Shown here piece after piece: positions 42,382 to 50,503 of a stretch of DNA of 64,000 bases. The translations under genes and the position numbers were made by a program. Position 1 is the stretch's first letter. Each line of letters starts with the position of its first letter. Source of the stretch: Streptomyces sp. AC558_RSS880 (GTDB lineage: Bacteria > Actinomycetota > Actinomycetes > Streptomycetales > Streptomycetaceae); the NCBI RefSeq assembly GCF_019049255.1, contig NZ_JAGMUJ010000007.1:1-64000 (forward strand), read 5' to 3'. The notes under the pieces are model-generated. The model saw only the letters and a list, made by a program, of their open reading frames with translations. It was not told where the DNA came from and ran no database searches.

Positions 42382-42399
42382 GGAAGACTGCGATCGATC

Positions 42400-43221
42400 A
42401 TGATTCTGGTGACCGGAGCGAACGGGAACCTCGGCTCGGCCACTCTCGCGGCGCTGCACGCCCGTGGTGCCGCTGCGACGGGCGGCAGCCGCACGCCGGG
42501 CGAGGGGATGCGGCGTCTCGACTTCGACGACCACGTGAGCCTCGACCTCGCCGGCGTCTCGACTCTGGTGCTCGTCTCCGCCGGCTATGCCGAGGACGAC
42601 CAGGTCGTCGCCCGGCACGCGGCGATCCTGGACGCCGCCGTCCGTGACGGCGTCGGCCACGTCGTCTACACGAGCCTGACCACTGCCGGCGACCATCTCG
42701 GTTTCGCTCTGGCACACCGTGCGACCGAACGCCTCGTGCGGACGAGCGGGTTGCCGTGGACGATCCTGCGCAACGGCCTGTACGCCGAACTCTTCGGCGG
42801 TCTGCTGATGTGGGCCGGTGACGGTGTGGAGTCCGCGTTCGGGGACGGTGCCCTGGCCGCGGTCCCGCGAGAGGATCTGGCCGAGGTCGCGGCGGTGGTG
42901 GCGTCGGATCCCGCACCTCATCGCGGGCGCGTCTACGACCTCGTCGGCACGCCGATCACGGCGGGGCAGGTGGCCGACGAACTCGGCGTCGCGCACCGCA
43001 CCGTCAGCCTCGGTGAGTACCGGCGCCGGCTCCTCGACGAGACGGCGGGGCTGCTGCCGTTCCAGCCGCCGATGCTCGCCTCGATCGCCACAGGCGTCCG
43101 GCACGGCTTCCTGGACGGCACCGCACCCGACCTCACCGACCTCCTCGGCAGGGCGGCCCGTGATCCACTGGCTACGGCCGTCGCGGCCGCGTCCGCTGCC
43201 AGGCCGGAGGCGAGCGACTAG
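42400..43221 (+). CDS. NmrA-like NAD(P)-binding oxidoreductase
   Basis: A 273-residue atypical short-chain dehydrogenase. It opens MILVTGANGNLGSATLAALH, the dinucleotide-binding loop GxxGxxG, followed by HVVYTSLTTAGDH and LRTSGLPWTILRNGLYAE-like segments of the NmrA/QorB family. The ATG at 42400 has no strong ribosome site. Members reduce quinones or sense NADPH. Divergent HxlR regulator suggests electrophile or redox control. Confidence 0.88.
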   Translation: MILVTGANGNLGSATLAALHARGAAATGGSRTPGEGMRRLDFDDHVSLDLAGVSTLVLVSAGYAEDDQVVARHAAILDAAVRDGVGHVVYTSLTTAGDHLGFALAHRATERLVRTSGLPWTILRNGLYAELFGGLLMWAGDGVESAFGDGALAAVPREDLAEVAAVVASDPAPHRGRVYDLVGTPITAGQVADELGVAHRTVSLGEYRRRLLDETAGLLPFQPPMLASIATGVRHGFLDGTAPDLTDLLGRAARDPLATAVAAASAARPEASD

Positions 43222-43255
43222 CGGCGACAGCGACGCGCGCTCAGCGGCGAAACGC

Positions 43256-43283
43256 GTCCTCCCGGCGATGGCGACGGGAGGAC
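43256..43283 (+). terminator. Terminator after NmrA-like gene
   Basis: Arms GTCCTCCCG and CGGGAGGAC with a ten-base loop, 35 bases after the stop codon. Confidence 0.75.
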
Positions 43284-43288
43284 TCCCT

Positions 43289-43315
43289 TGTGTCACCTGT
43301 GTCACCTGTGTCACC
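43289..43315. repeat. Triple 9-bp tandem repeat
   Basis: TGTGTCACC three times in a row without change, just downstream of the terminator hairpin. Confidence 0.9.
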
Positions 43316-43495
43316 AGGCTGCTTGTCCCGCAGGCGACGTCATGGCCTCGTACACCTGGCGCGCGTCCCGGGCACGAGGCGGCCGGTGGACGGGGCTCCG
43401 GTGGGGCGGCCGGCCGAGGGGGCCGCCGCGTCCGGGCTCGTGGGTTTCCGTAGGTGACGGGGAAGGGGGGCACGGCGGTAGGGGAGAATGAGGTC

Positions 43496-43687
43496 ATGGC
43501 GATGTGCAAGAAGTGCGGTGCGCGAAAGCGCAGTTGGCCCCGTTCCTGCTCCCGGTGCCGCTCCGAGTTGGACTGGTCGCAGCCTGCCGCGGACGCCGTT
43601 GACCTTGCTTCGGGGGGAGGACTGTTCGGTTGGCTCTGGCGAGGAGTCAAGGGGGTCGTGCGGCTGGTGCTGCGTACGGCCGACTGA
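43496..43687 (+). CDS. Small zinc-ribbon protein
   Basis: A 63-residue protein with two CxxC pairs, CKKC near residue 4-7 and CSRC near 18-21, forming a zinc-ribbon-like knuckle, then a short polar linker and an amphipathic C-terminal helix (GLFGWLWRGVKGVVRLVLR) that could associate with the membrane. No family name can be given. Codon use is normal. Confidence 0.65.
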   Translation: MAMCKKCGARKRSWPRSCSRCRSELDWSQPAADAVDLASGGGLFGWLWRGVKGVVRLVLRTAD

Positions 43688-43800
43688 CCGGACCCGGCGG
43701 ACGCGTTCGGGCCAGGAGGTCTCCGCCGGAACGAACCAGGTGAAAGCGGCCTCCGGATGACTCCCGAAGTCATCGGCACGGATCATGGCGCGGGGACGCG

Positions 43801-43833
43801 CGGCGACTCCGGGAGTCGTCGGCGGACGACTCC
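43801..43833. terminator. Double hairpin of GACTCC repeats
   Basis: GGAGTCGTC and GACGACTCC pair around GGCG; the left arm can instead pair with an upstream CGACTCC. Alternative hairpins of this kind lie between the zinc-ribbon gene and the gene at 43939. Confidence 0.6.
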
Positions 43834-43938
43834 CGTTCTCGGGCTCCGGCCCACTTCTTGCGGAGACTCACGGACAGTGATGTCAGTGGTGTGTGGTGGG
43901 ATGGTCGGACTCTGCCGTTGATCCGCCGGGAGGCCCTC

Positions 43939-44217
43939 GTGACGTCCTCGTACCCCTCGCTGACTCGTGCTTTGGCCGAGGCTTTGGTCGATGTCCTGTG
44001 GTTCATCGACGGCAGCGAAGACGAGCAGATGGATCAGGACGACGCGGTCAAGGTCATGGAGGGTGTCGCCCACGTGGTCGGCACGCTGCCGAGTGATCAG
44101 CGACAGGAGCTGATCGAGCTGGTCGGGGAGATGGCGGCCGCCGAAGGCGACCCGGCTCGCCGCGAGTTCCTGGAAGAGTTCCCGGAGGGCTTCGGGCTGA
44201 TCGACGATGCGTCCTGA
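43939..44217 (+). CDS. Small acidic hypothetical protein
   Basis: A 92-residue acidic helical protein (YPSLTRALAEALVDVLWFID, then EDEQMDQDDAVKVMEGVAHV). The GTG at 43939 is chosen because GGGAGG lies 6 bases upstream; the frame extends 27 codons further without one. I recognise no family; related short proteins are widespread in Streptomyces. Confidence 0.6.
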   Translation: MTSSYPSLTRALAEALVDVLWFIDGSEDEQMDQDDAVKVMEGVAHVVGTLPSDQRQELIELVGEMAAAEGDPARREFLEEFPEGFGLIDDAS

Positions 44218-44546
44218 GCAGCCTTCTCAGGAGTAGGGCAGGACGCGCTTGCGGAGGAGTCCAAAGCCGGCGCGGCCGACTCCACCGCCACGTTCTCCAC
44301 CGACCAGAACAGCAGCTCATCCAGCTGCGGCCGTACTTCGTCCACGAGGCAGGACTGCCGATCCCGCTCCACCCGGCCGGGTCCGCGTCCTGGACGCCTC
44401 GCCCCGAAGCCACCGCAGGCGCGCCCCCGCCCTCATCCCCGCCCTGAACACGGGTCGGGCCCGGACCGCACGCCCCGGGAGGTGTAGAACCGCCCCCACC
44501 GCTCACCCGGCCCCACGGGACTCACGTACGACGGAGGGAGTCGGCC
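44218..44546. other. 329-bp stretch with a possible minus-strand remnant
   Basis: On the minus strand 44230-44350 reads like the C-terminus of a protein (LVDEVRPQLDELLFWSVENV in one frame; GFGLLRKRVLPYS and stop in another), but no full gene can be built, so a frameshifted remnant is possible. The last 30 bases before 44547 carry GGAGGG, the ribosome site of the next gene. Confidence 0.35.
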
Positions 44547-45383
44547 GTGCGGCAGCATCCGCCCGAGGGCACCGCGGAGATCCTCTTCATCGGCAACGCC
44601 ACCCTGCTGATCCGTTACGGAGAGCTGACGCTGCTGACCGATCCGAACTTCCTGCACCGGGGGCAGTTCGCCCACCTCGGCTACGGGCTGGTCGCGCGTC
44701 GGCTGACCGAGCCCGCCGTCGACGTGGCAGGACTCCCTCACCAGGACCTGGACGCCGTCGTGCTCTCGCACCTGCACGGCGACCACTTCGACCGGGTGGC
44801 CCGGCGCGGGCTGGACCGGGGGCTGCCGTTCGTCACCACCCCGCACGCCGCCCGCCTGCTGAAGGGCCTGTACGGGTTCCGGCGCGCCACCGGGCTGCGT
44901 ACCTGGCAGAGCCGCACCCTGCGGCACGGGGACTCCTCCGTGCGCGTCACCTCGCTGCCGGGTCGCCACGCGCCCGGCCCGCTGCGGGTCCTGCTGCCGC
45001 CCGTGATGGGCAGCATGCTGGAGTTCGGCGACCGCTCGGGGGAGGTCCGGCTGGTCCTCTACCTCTCCGGCGACACCCTGATGTACGACGGGCTGCGCGG
45101 GATCGCCGGACGCTACCCGGACATCCACCTGGCGGTCCTGCACCTCGGCGGTACGACCCTGCCCGGCGGCCTGGTGGTCACCATGGACGCCGGGCAGGGC
45201 GCCGACCTGCTCGACCTGCTGCGTCCGCGACGCGCGCTGCCCGTCCACCACAGCGACTACACGGTCTTCCGTTCCCCGCTGGAGGACTTCCTCGCGGAGG
45301 CGGGGCGCCGGGGCCACGACGCGCGCCTGGTGCGGTGCGCCCCGGGTGAGCGGGTGACCGTCGGCGACCGGGCGGCGGCCTGA
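44547..45383 (+). CDS. UlaG-like metallo-beta-lactamase-fold hydrolase
   Basis: A 278-residue MBL-fold protein. Zinc ligands H-x-H-x-D-H are at 75-80 (LSHLHGDHFD). The early IGNATLLIRYGELTLLTDPNF, the SLPGRHAP and YLSGDTLMYDG blocks, and the late VHHSDYTVF place it in the UlaG/YtnP-like branch (L-ascorbate-6-phosphate lactonase relatives). No ascorbate or PTS genes are close, so the substrate stays open. GTG start. Confidence 0.88.
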   Translation: MRQHPPEGTAEILFIGNATLLIRYGELTLLTDPNFLHRGQFAHLGYGLVARRLTEPAVDVAGLPHQDLDAVVLSHLHGDHFDRVARRGLDRGLPFVTTPHAARLLKGLYGFRRATGLRTWQSRTLRHGDSSVRVTSLPGRHAPGPLRVLLPPVMGSMLEFGDRSGEVRLVLYLSGDTLMYDGLRGIAGRYPDIHLAVLHLGGTTLPGGLVVTMDAGQGADLLDLLRPRRALPVHHSDYTVFRSPLEDFLAEAGRRGHDARLVRCAPGERVTVGDRAAA

Positions 45384-45402
45384 CCCGCACACCCCGCGGC
45401 CG

Positions 45403-45861
45403 CTACAGGAACGCCCCCACCCCCATGGCCACCCCGAAGAGCACGAAGAAGATCCCCCAGGTCATGTTCGCCGTGGCCGAGTACGACACCTTTCCCGGTC
45501 GTCCGTCCTTCGTGTGGACGACCACCACCCTGCGCGGGTCCCTCGGGTCGTACCGGAGCACGACCGGGATGCCGGCGTGCAGGGGGTGGGACTCGTGGTT
45601 GAGGGGGGCGCGGCGGTAGGTCTGGACGGGCGGGGCGTCGAGGTTGTTCACGGGTGGGGCCTGGTAGCGGACCTGGGGCGGGTGGATCGTGGGGCCCTCG
45701 CGGCGGGCGCTGCGGGCGACCTCGCCGCGGGTGCGGACGCCGCGGACGCCGAGGCGGCGCAGGGCCCGGCGCTGGGTCAGGGCGCCGCGCAGGATCGCGA
45801 TGCCCAGGGCCAGCGCGCCGACGGCCATGACGAGCGTGATCGTGAGCCATGGCTGGTCCAT
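45403..45861 (-). CDS. DUF3592 membrane protein
   Basis: A 152-residue protein with membrane segments at both ends (TITLVMAVGALALGIAILRG and WGIFFVLFGVAMGVGAFL) and a central extracytoplasmic or cytoplasmic beta domain containing VVLRYDPRDPRRVVV, the DUF3592 signature. Role unknown. It converges on the metallo-hydrolase, with 19 bp between stop codons. Confidence 0.85.
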   Translation of the reverse strand: MDQPWLTITLVMAVGALALGIAILRGALTQRRALRRLGVRGVRTRGEVARSARREGPTIHPPQVRYQAPPVNNLDAPPVQTYRRAPLNHESHPLHAGIPVVLRYDPRDPRRVVVVHTKDGRPGKVSYSATANMTWGIFFVLFGVAMGVGAFL

Positions 45862-45954
45862 GTGACGTCCCCCGGAGCCGACTTCAGGTCTCCATGGAGA
45901 CGGGCGCGGTCACGGGGTGGTTCCCCGTGGCGCTCCCGGGCGCACAGCCGGTCG

Positions 45955-46968
45955 TCAGTCCGCCCCGTGACACTCCCCGTACGCCCGCCCCGACCCGCAC
46001 CAGCACGCCGCCGACCGCTCCGGGGGCCACGCCACCGCCCGGCCCCGGGCCGCCAGCGTCGTGGCGTACTGGGGCAGCAGCGTCGGGTCGGCGGGGGAGG
46101 CGAGCTCCGAGGCGGCGAAGGCCTCGTACGACGGGACCGTGCCCGTGACGATGCCCAGGTTCGGGGTGCCGGACGCGGCCAGTTCGCGCAGGGCCGCCTC
46201 TATGGCCGCGAGGTGCTCCTCGTAGGAGGGGTACTCCTCCGCCAGGGACGGGTACGCCTCCGTCAGTTCCGCCAGTTCACCGGCCGGCCAGTGCAGCACC
46301 GCCACCGGGAACGGGCGGGACAGCGCCTCCCGGTACGCGCCCAGTTCCGCGCGCAGGCGGACGATCTCCGCCTCCAGCTCCACCGGGTTCTCCGAGCCCA
46401 GGGACCACACCCGCTTGGGGTCGTGGAGTTCGTCCAGGGTGATCGGGAGGGTGTGGACGGTGTCCGCGAGCGCGTCCCACTCGTCGTGCGCGGCGCCGAG
46501 CATCCTGCGCACGCGGTGGCGGCCGAAGAGGAGCGGGTGGGTGGCGCGCGGGGGTGCCTCGACACCGGTCAGGAGGAGGCGTACCGCCTCCGTGAACGTC
46601 TCGTGCGCCTGCTCCAGCTCGTCGTGCGACTCCAGGGACTCCGCGACGATCACCCAGGGGGCCGCGTCGCGCGGGGCCGCCGTGCGGATGCCGGTGATGA
46701 TCGCGCGGGCCTCCGCCTCGTGGCCGTACTCCCAGAGGTTGGAGGCCTTGAGGGCCCGTACCAGATACGGGTCGTCCAGCTCCTGGGAGGAGGCCAGCAG
46801 GCGGTCGTAGAGGGCGGTCGCGGCGGGGCGGTCGCCGGAGAGCTCGCGGTGGGCGGCGGCCCGCAGCAGCAGGGCCTCGGCGTCCTCGGGGTAGAGGTCG
46901 GCGGTCCGCTCCAGGCGGGCGGCCTCGGTGGTGTGGTCGACGTTTTCGGCAGGCGTGTCGGGGCGCAT
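45955..46968 (-). CDS. TPR-like protein with C-terminal SEC-C zinc motif
   Basis: A 337-residue soluble protein. The first 140 residues are helical with TPR-like periodicity (ADLYPEDAEALLLRAAAHRE, ALKASNLWEYGHEAEARAII). The middle is unassigned. The C-terminus is a SEC-C zinc motif, CWCGSGRAYGECHG, with the usual C-x-C-x8-C-H ligands. SEC-C motifs occur at the ends of SecA and many unrelated proteins, so this does not fix a function. ATG at 46968 has no strong ribosome site. Confidence 0.8.
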   Translation of the reverse strand: MRPDTPAENVDHTTEAARLERTADLYPEDAEALLLRAAAHRELSGDRPAATALYDRLLASSQELDDPYLVRALKASNLWEYGHEAEARAIITGIRTAAPRDAAPWVIVAESLESHDELEQAHETFTEAVRLLLTGVEAPPRATHPLLFGRHRVRRMLGAAHDEWDALADTVHTLPITLDELHDPKRVWSLGSENPVELEAEIVRLRAELGAYREALSRPFPVAVLHWPAGELAELTEAYPSLAEEYPSYEEHLAAIEAALRELAASGTPNLGIVTGTVPSYEAFAASELASPADPTLLPQYATTLAARGRAVAWPPERSAACWCGSGRAYGECHGAD

Positions 46969-47122
46969 GGGGGACACCGTACTGCCGGTGGGTGACAAAG
47001 GTGGGACAGCCGCAGGCCGGAGCGGGGTCCGGGACCGGGAGGGGGCGTTCCGCCGTCGTCGGGGCGGGACGGCTGCGGCGGGCCTACCCTTCGGCAGGGG
47101 CAGGCGATCGAGGGGGCGGGGC

Positions 47123-47884
47123 GTGCGCAGGACGTTGGCCAACGGGTGTCTGGTGCTGCTGATGATTCCCGCCGCGCTGATGATCTACTTCTGGTTCACG
47201 GTCTGGCACACCGGGAACGAGAACGACCGGCGCCGGCAGGACGCGCTCGACTCGCTGCTCGGTCAGGCCCACGAGGCGGCGGACCGGACCGCCGACGCGC
47301 TGACCGGGAGCGGCGACACCGGCACCGACGCGTTGACGGGCGTGATCTGGAAGCACACCGAGAGTCCCGTCATCACGTACGACGAGGAACGGCGCGCGTT
47401 CACCGCCGTCGCCGCGCGGTCCGCCGTGTACGAGGAGAAGTCCATCCTGCTCCCCCGCGGACCGGGCATGGTGGAGCGCTGCTTCACCTACACCTACGCA
47501 CACCGTCCCGGTGCGGGATGGGCCTCGAAGGTCACCGAGCCGGACGTCGAAGCGTGCCGGGGGAGCAGTCGGATCGGCGACCGGGTCCGGATCGCGCAGG
47601 CGCGGATGGAGGACACGGAGGCGGCCGGGCTGACGCGCGCCGGTCTGCGGCGGGCCCTCGGGCTCACCGGCCGTCCGAGCGGCGAGAGCCGGTCCGACGT
47701 GCGGAGCGTCGTCCGGGAGGGGCGGACGGTCGTCGCCGTCGTCCTCTTCCGGTACCCGGACCGGTACCAGGCCCAGGACGAGGGGTCCGCGCCGGTCGAA
47801 CAGTGCTACCGCCTCACCCGGTTCCTCGGCCTCCAGGGCGGCTTCGTGAAGCCGGTCACCGCCGTTCCCGTGACGTCCTGCTGA
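47123..47884 (+). CDS. Membrane-anchored hypothetical protein
   Basis: A 253-residue protein with an N-terminal membrane anchor (LVLLMIPAALMIYFWFTVWH), then an extracytoplasmic domain with four cysteines (VERCFTY, EACRGS, EQCYRL, C-terminal TSC). The GTG at 47123 follows AGGGGGCGGGG. It shares no motif I recognise. It is divergent from the SEC-C gene. Confidence 0.7.
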   Translation: MRRTLANGCLVLLMIPAALMIYFWFTVWHTGNENDRRRQDALDSLLGQAHEAADRTADALTGSGDTGTDALTGVIWKHTESPVITYDEERRAFTAVAARSAVYEEKSILLPRGPGMVERCFTYTYAHRPGAGWASKVTEPDVEACRGSSRIGDRVRIAQARMEDTEAAGLTRAGLRRALGLTGRPSGESRSDVRSVVREGRTVVAVVLFRYPDRYQAQDEGSAPVEQCYRLTRFLGLQGGFVKPVTAVPVTSC

Positions 47885-48075
47885 GCCACCACGGGAACGG
47901 CGGCACGCCGACCGCGGCACCGGAGCCGGCCCGTACGGCGAATGTGGCGAATGTGGCGCATGTCCGGCCCGTGGAATCACGGGGCGGTCCCGTGGAACCA
48001 CAGGCCGGTGCCGGGCGTTGAGGTGGTGCGGGGCCCGGACGGAGCCGGGACGGTGTCGAGGGGAGGGGGCGAGTG

Positions 48076-48390
48076 ATGCGCGGACGGACGGTCCGGCTCG
48101 TCGCCGTGCTCCTGCCCCTCGTCCAGGTCGTCCTGCTGCTGTTGCCCGCAGCCGGCGGGCTCTCCCTGGCCGACGTCACGCTCGCCGCGACCGCCGCGGC
48201 CGGTGCCGCGCTCGCCGCCTGCGCGTTCGTCCTCGCCCGCTGCGCGCCCGCCGTACCGCCCACCCGGGTGCGTACGGCGATACGCGACCGTGACCGGCGT
48301 ACGGCCTTCCTGCCCCAGCGCGACCCCGACGCCAGGGGGCGCACCAGACCCCGGGCACCGGGGCACGCCCTCCCGGCGACCGCCGCGTAG
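48076..48390 (+). CDS. DUF6412 small membrane protein
   Basis: A 104-residue protein with two membrane segments (LVAVLLPLVQVVLLLLPAAG and a second from about 33 to 55), ending in a basic Arg/Pro-rich tail. It lies upstream of the YidC paralogue, as DUF6412 proteins commonly do in streptomycetes (from memory). Start could be GTG 48073 or ATG 48076; both follow GGGGAGGGG. Confidence 0.7.
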   Translation: MRGRTVRLVAVLLPLVQVVLLLLPAAGGLSLADVTLAATAAAGAALAACAFVLARCAPAVPPTRVRTAIRDRDRRTAFLPQRDPDARGRTRPRAPGHALPATAA

Positions 48391-48516
48391 GGCACTCCTT
48401 CCGTACGCTCCGTACGTTCACCACGCCCCGCTGCGGGTCGTCATGCCGCCATTCCGTACGTCCGTCCCGGCTTTCCCGGGACTCCCGGCACGACGAGACC
48501 CCCGGAGGGCTCACCC

Positions 48517-49233
48517 ATGTCCGTCTTCGCCAGCCTGGTCGAGCACCTGGCCGACCTGCTCCGGCCGCTGTTCGGCGTCTCCGCGGCGGCCGCCGCGATC
48601 GTCCTGTTCACCGCCTTCGTACGACTCCTCGTCCACCCCCTGTCCCGGGCCGCCGCGCGCGGACAGAAGGCCCGGGCGGCGCTCCAGCCGCGCATCGCCG
48701 AGCTGCGCCGCAAGCACGGCCGCGACCCCGAGAAGCTGCAGCGGGCCGTACTGGAACTGCACGCGAGCGAGAAGGTGTCGCCGCTCTCCGGGTGCCTGCC
48801 CGGCCTGCTCCAACTGCCCGCGTTCTTCCTGCTGTACCACCTCTTCTCCAGCGAGACGATCGGCGGGCGGGCCAACGAACTGCTCGGGCACCGGCTGTTC
48901 GAGGCGCCGCTCGGCGGCAGGTGGGCGGACGCGCTCGGGGACGGCGGGGTGTTCGGCGGGCCCGGACTCGTGTACGTCGGGCTGTTCGCGGTCGCCACCG
49001 TCGTCGCCTGGTTCGGCTACCGGCTGTCCCGGCGGATGATGGCCGCCAACCCCGCGATGCCCGCGGCCGGTGAGGGGGAGCAGGTGCCGGGGCTGGCGGC
49101 GGTGACCAGGGTGATGCCGTTCATGTCCTTCTTCACGCTCGTCACCGTCGCCGTCATGCCGCTGGCGGCCGCGCTGTACATGGTGACCAGTACGACGTGG
49201 AGCGTGGCGGAGCGGGCCGTGCTGTACCGCTGA
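48517..49233 (+). CDS. YidC/Oxa1-family membrane insertase paralogue
   Basis: A 238-residue protein with five membrane segments. VRLLVHPLSRAAARGQKARA and the ELRRKHGRDPEKLQRAVLEL coiled loop, then SPLSGCLPGLLQLPAFFLLY, follow the YidC core. The basic Arg in TM1 (AFVRLLVHPLS), needed in YidC for groove hydrophilicity, is present. It is shorter than the housekeeping YidC and lacks its long C-terminal tail, so it is likely a second, specialised insertase. Confidence 0.88.
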   Translation: MSVFASLVEHLADLLRPLFGVSAAAAAIVLFTAFVRLLVHPLSRAAARGQKARAALQPRIAELRRKHGRDPEKLQRAVLELHASEKVSPLSGCLPGLLQLPAFFLLYHLFSSETIGGRANELLGHRLFEAPLGGRWADALGDGGVFGGPGLVYVGLFAVATVVAWFGYRLSRRMMAANPAMPAAGEGEQVPGLAAVTRVMPFMSFFTLVTVAVMPLAAALYMVTSTTWSVAERAVLYR

Positions 49234-49304
49234 GCGCGGGGCGGGCCGGAGTCAGGGGTGCCGTGGCCGACGGCTGTGGGGTTGCGGGGGCTGGGTGCGC
49301 GGTT

Positions 49305-49324
49305 CCCCGCGCCCCTGGGGAGTC
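49305..49324. repeat. Dispersed GC-rich intergenic repeat, one of three copies
   Basis: CCCCGCGCCCCTGGGGAGTC here is the reverse complement of elements at 17619-17642 and 61175-61198, which agree with each other at 21 of 24 positions. All lie between or at the ends of genes. Such elements recur in streptomycete intergenic DNA. Confidence 0.65.
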
Positions 49325-49490
49325 GGGGCTGTTGAGGCCGGGTGCACGGTTCTCCGAGGTCCAGTACGTGAACCGGGTCTTGCGGAGTGGAACGCGGGCT
49401 TGGAGGATCGACCAGTCCTCCGATGGCTGCGCCCCGCCGCATCCGGGCCGTGTCCATCGGGCGGGCCCGCGATCGAGGGAGACGTGAATC

Positions 49491-50348
49491 ATGAAGCTGC
49501 TGCGAGTCGGCACGGCGGGACAGGAGCGGCCCGCGCTGCTCGACGACGAGGGGACCCTGCGGGACCTGTCGGGCCTCGTCGCGGACGTCGACGGGGCGCT
49601 GCTCGCCGACGAGGCCGCGCTCGGCCGGATCAGGGCCGCCGCCGACAGCGGGGAACTGCCCGCGCTGGACGGGACGGGGCTGCGGATCGGGCCGCCGGTG
49701 GCGCGGATCGGGAAGATCGTCTGCATCGGGCTGAACTACCACGACCACGCCCGCGAGACGGGGGCCGAGCCGCCCGCCGAGCCGGTGATCTTCTTCAAGG
49801 CGGCGGACACGGTCGTCGGCCCCGACGACACGGTGCTGGTGCCGCGCGGTTCGGTGAAGACCGACTGGGAGGTCGAACTGGCGGTCGTGATCGGGCGTAC
49901 GGCCCGCTACCTGGAGTCGGCGGAGGAAGGGCTCGCGCACGTCGCCGGGTACGCCGTCGCGCACGACGTCTCCGAGCGGGAGTTCCAGATCGAGCGGGGC
50001 GGGACCTGGGACAAGGGGAAGAACTGCGAGACGTTCAACCCGCTGGGGCCGTGGCTGGTGACGGCGGACGAGGTCGGCGATCCGCAGGACCTGTCGCTGC
50101 GGCTGTGGGTCAACGGGGAGCTGAAGCAGGACGGGACGACCGCCGAGCAGATCTTCCCGGTGGGGGAGGTCGTGCGGTACGTCAGTCACTTCATGACGCT
50201 GTATCCCGGTGACGTCATCAACACCGGGACGCCGGCGGGGGTGGCCATGGGGCGGCCCGAGCCGAAGCCGTACCTGCGGGCGGGGGACGTGGTCGAGCTG
50301 GAGATCGCCGGGCTCGGGCGGCAGCGGCAGGAGTTCCAGCAGGCGTAG
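49491..50348 (+). CDS. Fumarylacetoacetate hydrolase (FAH) family enzyme
   Basis: A 285-residue enzyme of the FAH/YcgM type. The core starts at GKIVCIGLNYHDHARETGAE, has the metal-ligand Glu pair in DWEVELAVVIGR, and closes with TGTPAGVAMG. Members act as acylpyruvate hydrolases, oxaloacetate decarboxylases or catechol-cleavage-pathway isomerases. No aromatic-catabolism genes adjoin, so the substrate is open. Confidence 0.92.
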   Translation: MKLLRVGTAGQERPALLDDEGTLRDLSGLVADVDGALLADEAALGRIRAAADSGELPALDGTGLRIGPPVARIGKIVCIGLNYHDHARETGAEPPAEPVIFFKAADTVVGPDDTVLVPRGSVKTDWEVELAVVIGRTARYLESAEEGLAHVAGYAVAHDVSEREFQIERGGTWDKGKNCETFNPLGPWLVTADEVGDPQDLSLRLWVNGELKQDGTTAEQIFPVGEVVRYVSHFMTLYPGDVINTGTPAGVAMGRPEPKPYLRAGDVVELEIAGLGRQRQEFQQA

Positions 50349-50383
50349 CGCTCCGCGGGGGAGGTGAGGACGCGGAGCCGCTC

Positions 50384-50423
50384 GGACCGGGAAGCCGGGC
50401 GCGGTCCTCCGGCTTCCCGGTCC
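50384..50423 (+). terminator. Terminator after FAH gene
   Basis: Perfect 15-bp arms (GGACCGGGAAGCCGG and complement) with a ten-base loop. Confidence 0.88.
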
Positions 50424-50491
50424 GGACCCGCCCGCCCGGTCCGGACCCGCCCGCCCGGTCCGGACCCGCCCGCCCGGTCCGGACCCGCCCG
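50416..50491. repeat. Four perfect 19-bp tandem repeats
   Basis: CCCGGTCCGGACCCGCCCG repeated four times without change (50416-50434, 50435-50453, 50454-50472, 50473-50491). The first unit overlaps the terminator's right arm. Uniform and without spacers, it is a minisatellite, not a CRISPR array. Confidence 0.95.
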
Positions 50492-50503
50492 GCCGGGCTG
50501 AGT

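Noticed and set aside
44097..44372. A 91-codon minus-strand ORF
   Set aside because: It overlaps the better-supported gene at 43939-44217 and switches character midway; no start signal.
50416..50491. Possible CRISPR array
   Set aside because: The repeats are directly adjacent with no spacers, and there are no cas genes in the window.
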